Positions 62,294 through 64,000 of a DNA stretch of 64,000 bases are shown in pieces. The position numbers and the translations under genes are program-made. How positions within the stretch are numbered: the first letter of the stretch is position 1; the number at the start of each line of letters is the position of its first letter. Origin of the DNA: DATAEK01 sp036258055. Its GTDB lineage: Bacteria; Acidobacteriota; Vicinamibacteria; Vicinamibacterales; 2-12-FULL-66-21. The notes beneath the pieces are model-generated. The model saw only the letters and a program-made list of their open reading frames with translations. It was not told the DNA's origin and searched no databases. The stretch spans positions 1 through 64,000 of the forward strand of contig DATAEK010000098.1 of the NCBI GenBank assembly GCA_036258055.1, in the 5' to 3' direction.

Positions 62294-63227
62294 CGCCTGC
62301 ATCGACGGTCGCGCCAGTCCGGCTGATCGCTTGAAAGTAGAGCTCGTCTCCGGAGATCTCCATCATCAGGAAGTGATAGTCGCGATCGAAGCCCTTCGCG
62401 GTCAGGCCCGACGGCCTGATGTCGCCTACGCGCAGCGAGCCGGCACCTCCAGAAATGAAGTAGCTGATGCCGTGCTGCGGCGTCACGCGCTCGTAGAAGT
62501 GCTCGTGGCCCGAGAGGACGACGTCCACGTCGCCGTCGACGAGGATCGGCTCGACGGCGCTGCGAAGCGCGCGGGCACCGGCGCGGTAGCGTCCGGATGT
62601 GTAGAGGGGATGGTGAAAGAAACAGATCTTCCAGGTCGTGCCCGACGCCGCCAGCTCACGTTTGAGCCAGTCGAGTTGGCCGCGGTCGAATGATCGGCTG
62701 TCGAGGGCGAAGAAGCGCGCGCCGGCGCCGCTGAGCGCGGAGAGCGTGCGCTCCGCCCGCTTGAACGTGTAGTACCGCTCACCCCCCATGTTGAAGGGCG
62801 CGTAGTTCACCTCGGCGGACTCGTCGTGGTTGCCGATGGCGGCATGGAACGTGACGCCGGACTCGAGGAGCGCCCGGTACGGCTCTTCGAACTTGCGCAC
62901 GTAGTCCTGCGGCGCATGCGTGCCGTAGATGTTGTCGCCGAGCATCACCACGAAGTCGAACGGGAAGCGGGCGCGCCATGCGAGCATCTGGGCGGCGACC
63001 TCGTGTTGCGCCCGATCGCCGCGGCCGGAATCGCCGATCACGGCGAACCGCACCGAGCCGTCCTTGACCGGCAACGCCAACACGCCGCCGGCCGGCGTGA
63101 GCACGCGAACGTCGGTTCGCGTCGAGCGCGAGACCGAAGGGTCGAGTTGGCTTCTCCCGCACGCGGTGCCGGCGAACGCAATACTGCACAGCGCGACGAG
63201 TGTCGCGAGTCGGCCGGGCAGGTTCAC
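62274..63227 (-). CDS. Exported metallophosphoesterase, purple-acid-phosphatase-like lipoprotein
   Basis: A 317-aa protein (GTG at 63227) with a lipobox-like AGTAC (Cys23) and the calcineurin-type metal motifs: AVIGDSGRGD, MLGDNIYG, AIGNHDESAEV, FFHHPLYTSGRY and SGHEHFYERVTPQHG, in the order of tartrate-resistant acid phosphatases. It dephosphorylates phosphomonoesters, sugars or proteins outside the cytoplasm. GTGA overlap couples it to the HerA-like gene; it is convergent with the kinase-like lipoprotein. Confidence 0.88.
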   Translation of the reverse strand: MNLPGRLATLVALCSIAFAGTACGRSQLDPSVSRSTRTDVRVLTPAGGVLALPVKDGSVRFAVIGDSGRGDRAQHEVAAQMLAWRARFPFDFVVMLGDNIYGTHAPQDYVRKFEEPYRALLESGVTFHAAIGNHDESAEVNYAPFNMGGERYYTFKRAERTLSALSGAGARFFALDSRSFDRGQLDWLKRELAASGTTWKICFFHHPLYTSGRYRAGARALRSAVEPILVDGDVDVVLSGHEHFYERVTPQHGISYFISGGAGSLRVGDIRPSGLTAKGFDRDYHFLMMEISGDELYFQAISRTGATVDAGVIRRSK

Positions 63228-64000
63228 GCGGTATCGTCCGGCAGCCAGCCAAGCGCGACGAACTGCACCGTCACCTGACCCCGCTTCGGCGCGAGCGACA
63301 CGCGTTCGAGCGCGGCATCCGCATCGAACTCTGCGGAGATCCGCTGTGTCTCCGTCTGGATCTCGCTCTCCAGACTGGTCAGCTCGGCGCGGATGGCATC
63401 AACTCCCTCTTCGGCCCGCTTGATGTCACCCGATTCCTTCATCGTCCGGCCCACGCCGCGCGCCGCGGTGGTCGCGCGGCCGATCGTGCCGGCGCTGATG
63501 GCTTTCCGCCCCATCAACGCGCCCAGCAGTGTGGCGCCCACCGACAACGCCGTCTGCAGCTTCTGTTGCGAGGCCTGCTCCTGTTCACGACCGACCGCCG
63601 ACTCGGCACGCCGCAGCCGTTCAGTCAGCGTCGCCTGACGCGATGCGTACTTCTTCCGCATCGCGTCAACCGCCGCGTCACGCGCTTCGCGCTGCGCATC
63701 CTTGATGCGAATGCGAAAGTCCCGCTCGCTCTCCCCCGGTTTGGAGGTGAGATTGAGGTCCCGGTGGCGCATCACTTCGGCTTTCTCAGCCTGCGCGAGC
63801 CACTTGTTGAAGGCTTTTTCCCATCCGCTGTAATTCCGCGGCTGGAGCGCGGGCGACGGAACGCTGGTAAATCTCGGTGTGCCGTCGGGACTCCGCTTCA
63901 GGTCCGAGGTCTCGACGTCGAGCCGTGATGCCGACGCCCAGTCGAGCGCCACCGCCCGATCCGTGACCTCTGCGGCGTAGATGACGTCCCGCACCTCCTC
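63224..64000 (-). CDS. HerA-like ATP-binding protein, C-terminal region (5-prime truncated by the window)
   Basis: The frame is open to the window edge (GAG GAG precedes the GTG at 63994), so only the last 258 residues are seen. They contain no Walker motifs but a long charged coiled coil (RIKDAQREARDAAVDAMRKKYASRQATLTERL, then SLESEIQTETQRISAEF), a hydrophobic glycine/alanine stretch (LSVGATLLGALMGRKAISAGTIGRATTAARGVGR) and a final beta segment VTVQFVALGWLPD. This arrangement, including the VxxVALxWLP ending, is typical of the C-terminus of DUF853/HerA-like ATPases of many bacteria. It is coupled to the phosphatase. Confidence 0.65.
   Translation of the reverse strand, partial: EEVRDVIYAAEVTDRAVALDWASASRLDVETSDLKRSPDGTPRFTSVPSPALQPRNYSGWEKAFNKWLAQAEKAEVMRHRDLNLTSKPGESERDFRIRIKDAQREARDAAVDAMRKKYASRQATLTERLRRAESAVGREQEQASQQKLQTALSVGATLLGALMGRKAISAGTIGRATTAARGVGRTMKESGDIKRAEEGVDAIRAELTSLESEIQTETQRISAEFDADAALERVSLAPKRGQVTVQFVALGWLPDDTA

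Overview
The window is a high-GC, gene-dense bacterial segment that most resembles a soil acidobacterium of the Vicinamibacteria type. This is inferred from three things: very long TonB-dependent receptors that start with a carboxypeptidase-regulatory-like domain, two acidobacterial-type duplicated permeases (ADOP family) each next to a PadR regulator, and many secreted enzymes of carbohydrate and peptide breakdown. No rRNA, tRNA, insertion sequence or CRISPR array was seen. Codon-rich antisense frames are common, as expected at this GC content, and were treated as shadows.

Positions 1-24628 form a sugar-acid and polyuronate utilisation region. It holds three SusC-like TonB receptors (the first cut by the window edge), a GntR/FCD regulator with a perfect palindrome beside it, a sorbosone-type PQQ dehydrogenase, two alginate-lyase-family proteins, a GH97 glycosidase, an SDR, a zinc alcohol dehydrogenase, an SMP-30 lactonase, a cupin, a DapA-like aldolase, an arabinonate-type IlvD/Edd dehydratase, a diketogulonate-reductase-like enzyme, an MFS organic-anion transporter and an MBL-fold hydrolase. 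Together they suggest depolymerisation outside the cytoplasm, import, oxidation to aldonate, lactone opening, dehydration and retro-aldol or second dehydration. Two promoters of this region (7527-7555 and 21485-21513) share the same -35/-10 and the same LacI-type operator.

Positions 24629-38062 hold a glycine-zipper envelope protein, a three-gene set (HemN-like radical SAM, halogenase-like flavoprotein, hotdog thioesterase), an ECF sigma/anti-sigma pair, a HExxH TPR protein, a large M14 peptidase with RG-rich insertions, and an AMIN-domain protein with an 81-bp coding minisatellite followed by a small membrane protein.

Positions 38063-44443 carry an OmpR/HK two-component pair, an HtrA protease, a bactofilin, a stand-alone receiver and two small membrane proteins. 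Positions 44548-48163 are a methionine-branch operon under a SAM-I riboswitch: homoserine dehydrogenase, an aspartokinase without ACT domains, and a cystathionine gamma-synthase/lyase. Positions 48228-63994 contain a GT-C glycosyltransferase, two PadR/ADOP loci, a YHS-like/LolA-like protein with a PQQ-type propeller, a repeat CarboxypepD_reg protein, a lipoprotein with protein-kinase signature motifs, and a convergent operon of a HerA-like ATPase (partial) and a purple-acid-phosphatase-like lipoprotein.

Between genes, in at least ten places, lie degenerate tandem repeats with a strict 7-base period but different heptamers at each site, and three copies of a GGGGCCCCACCCCC element. These are the most unusual non-coding structures in the window.
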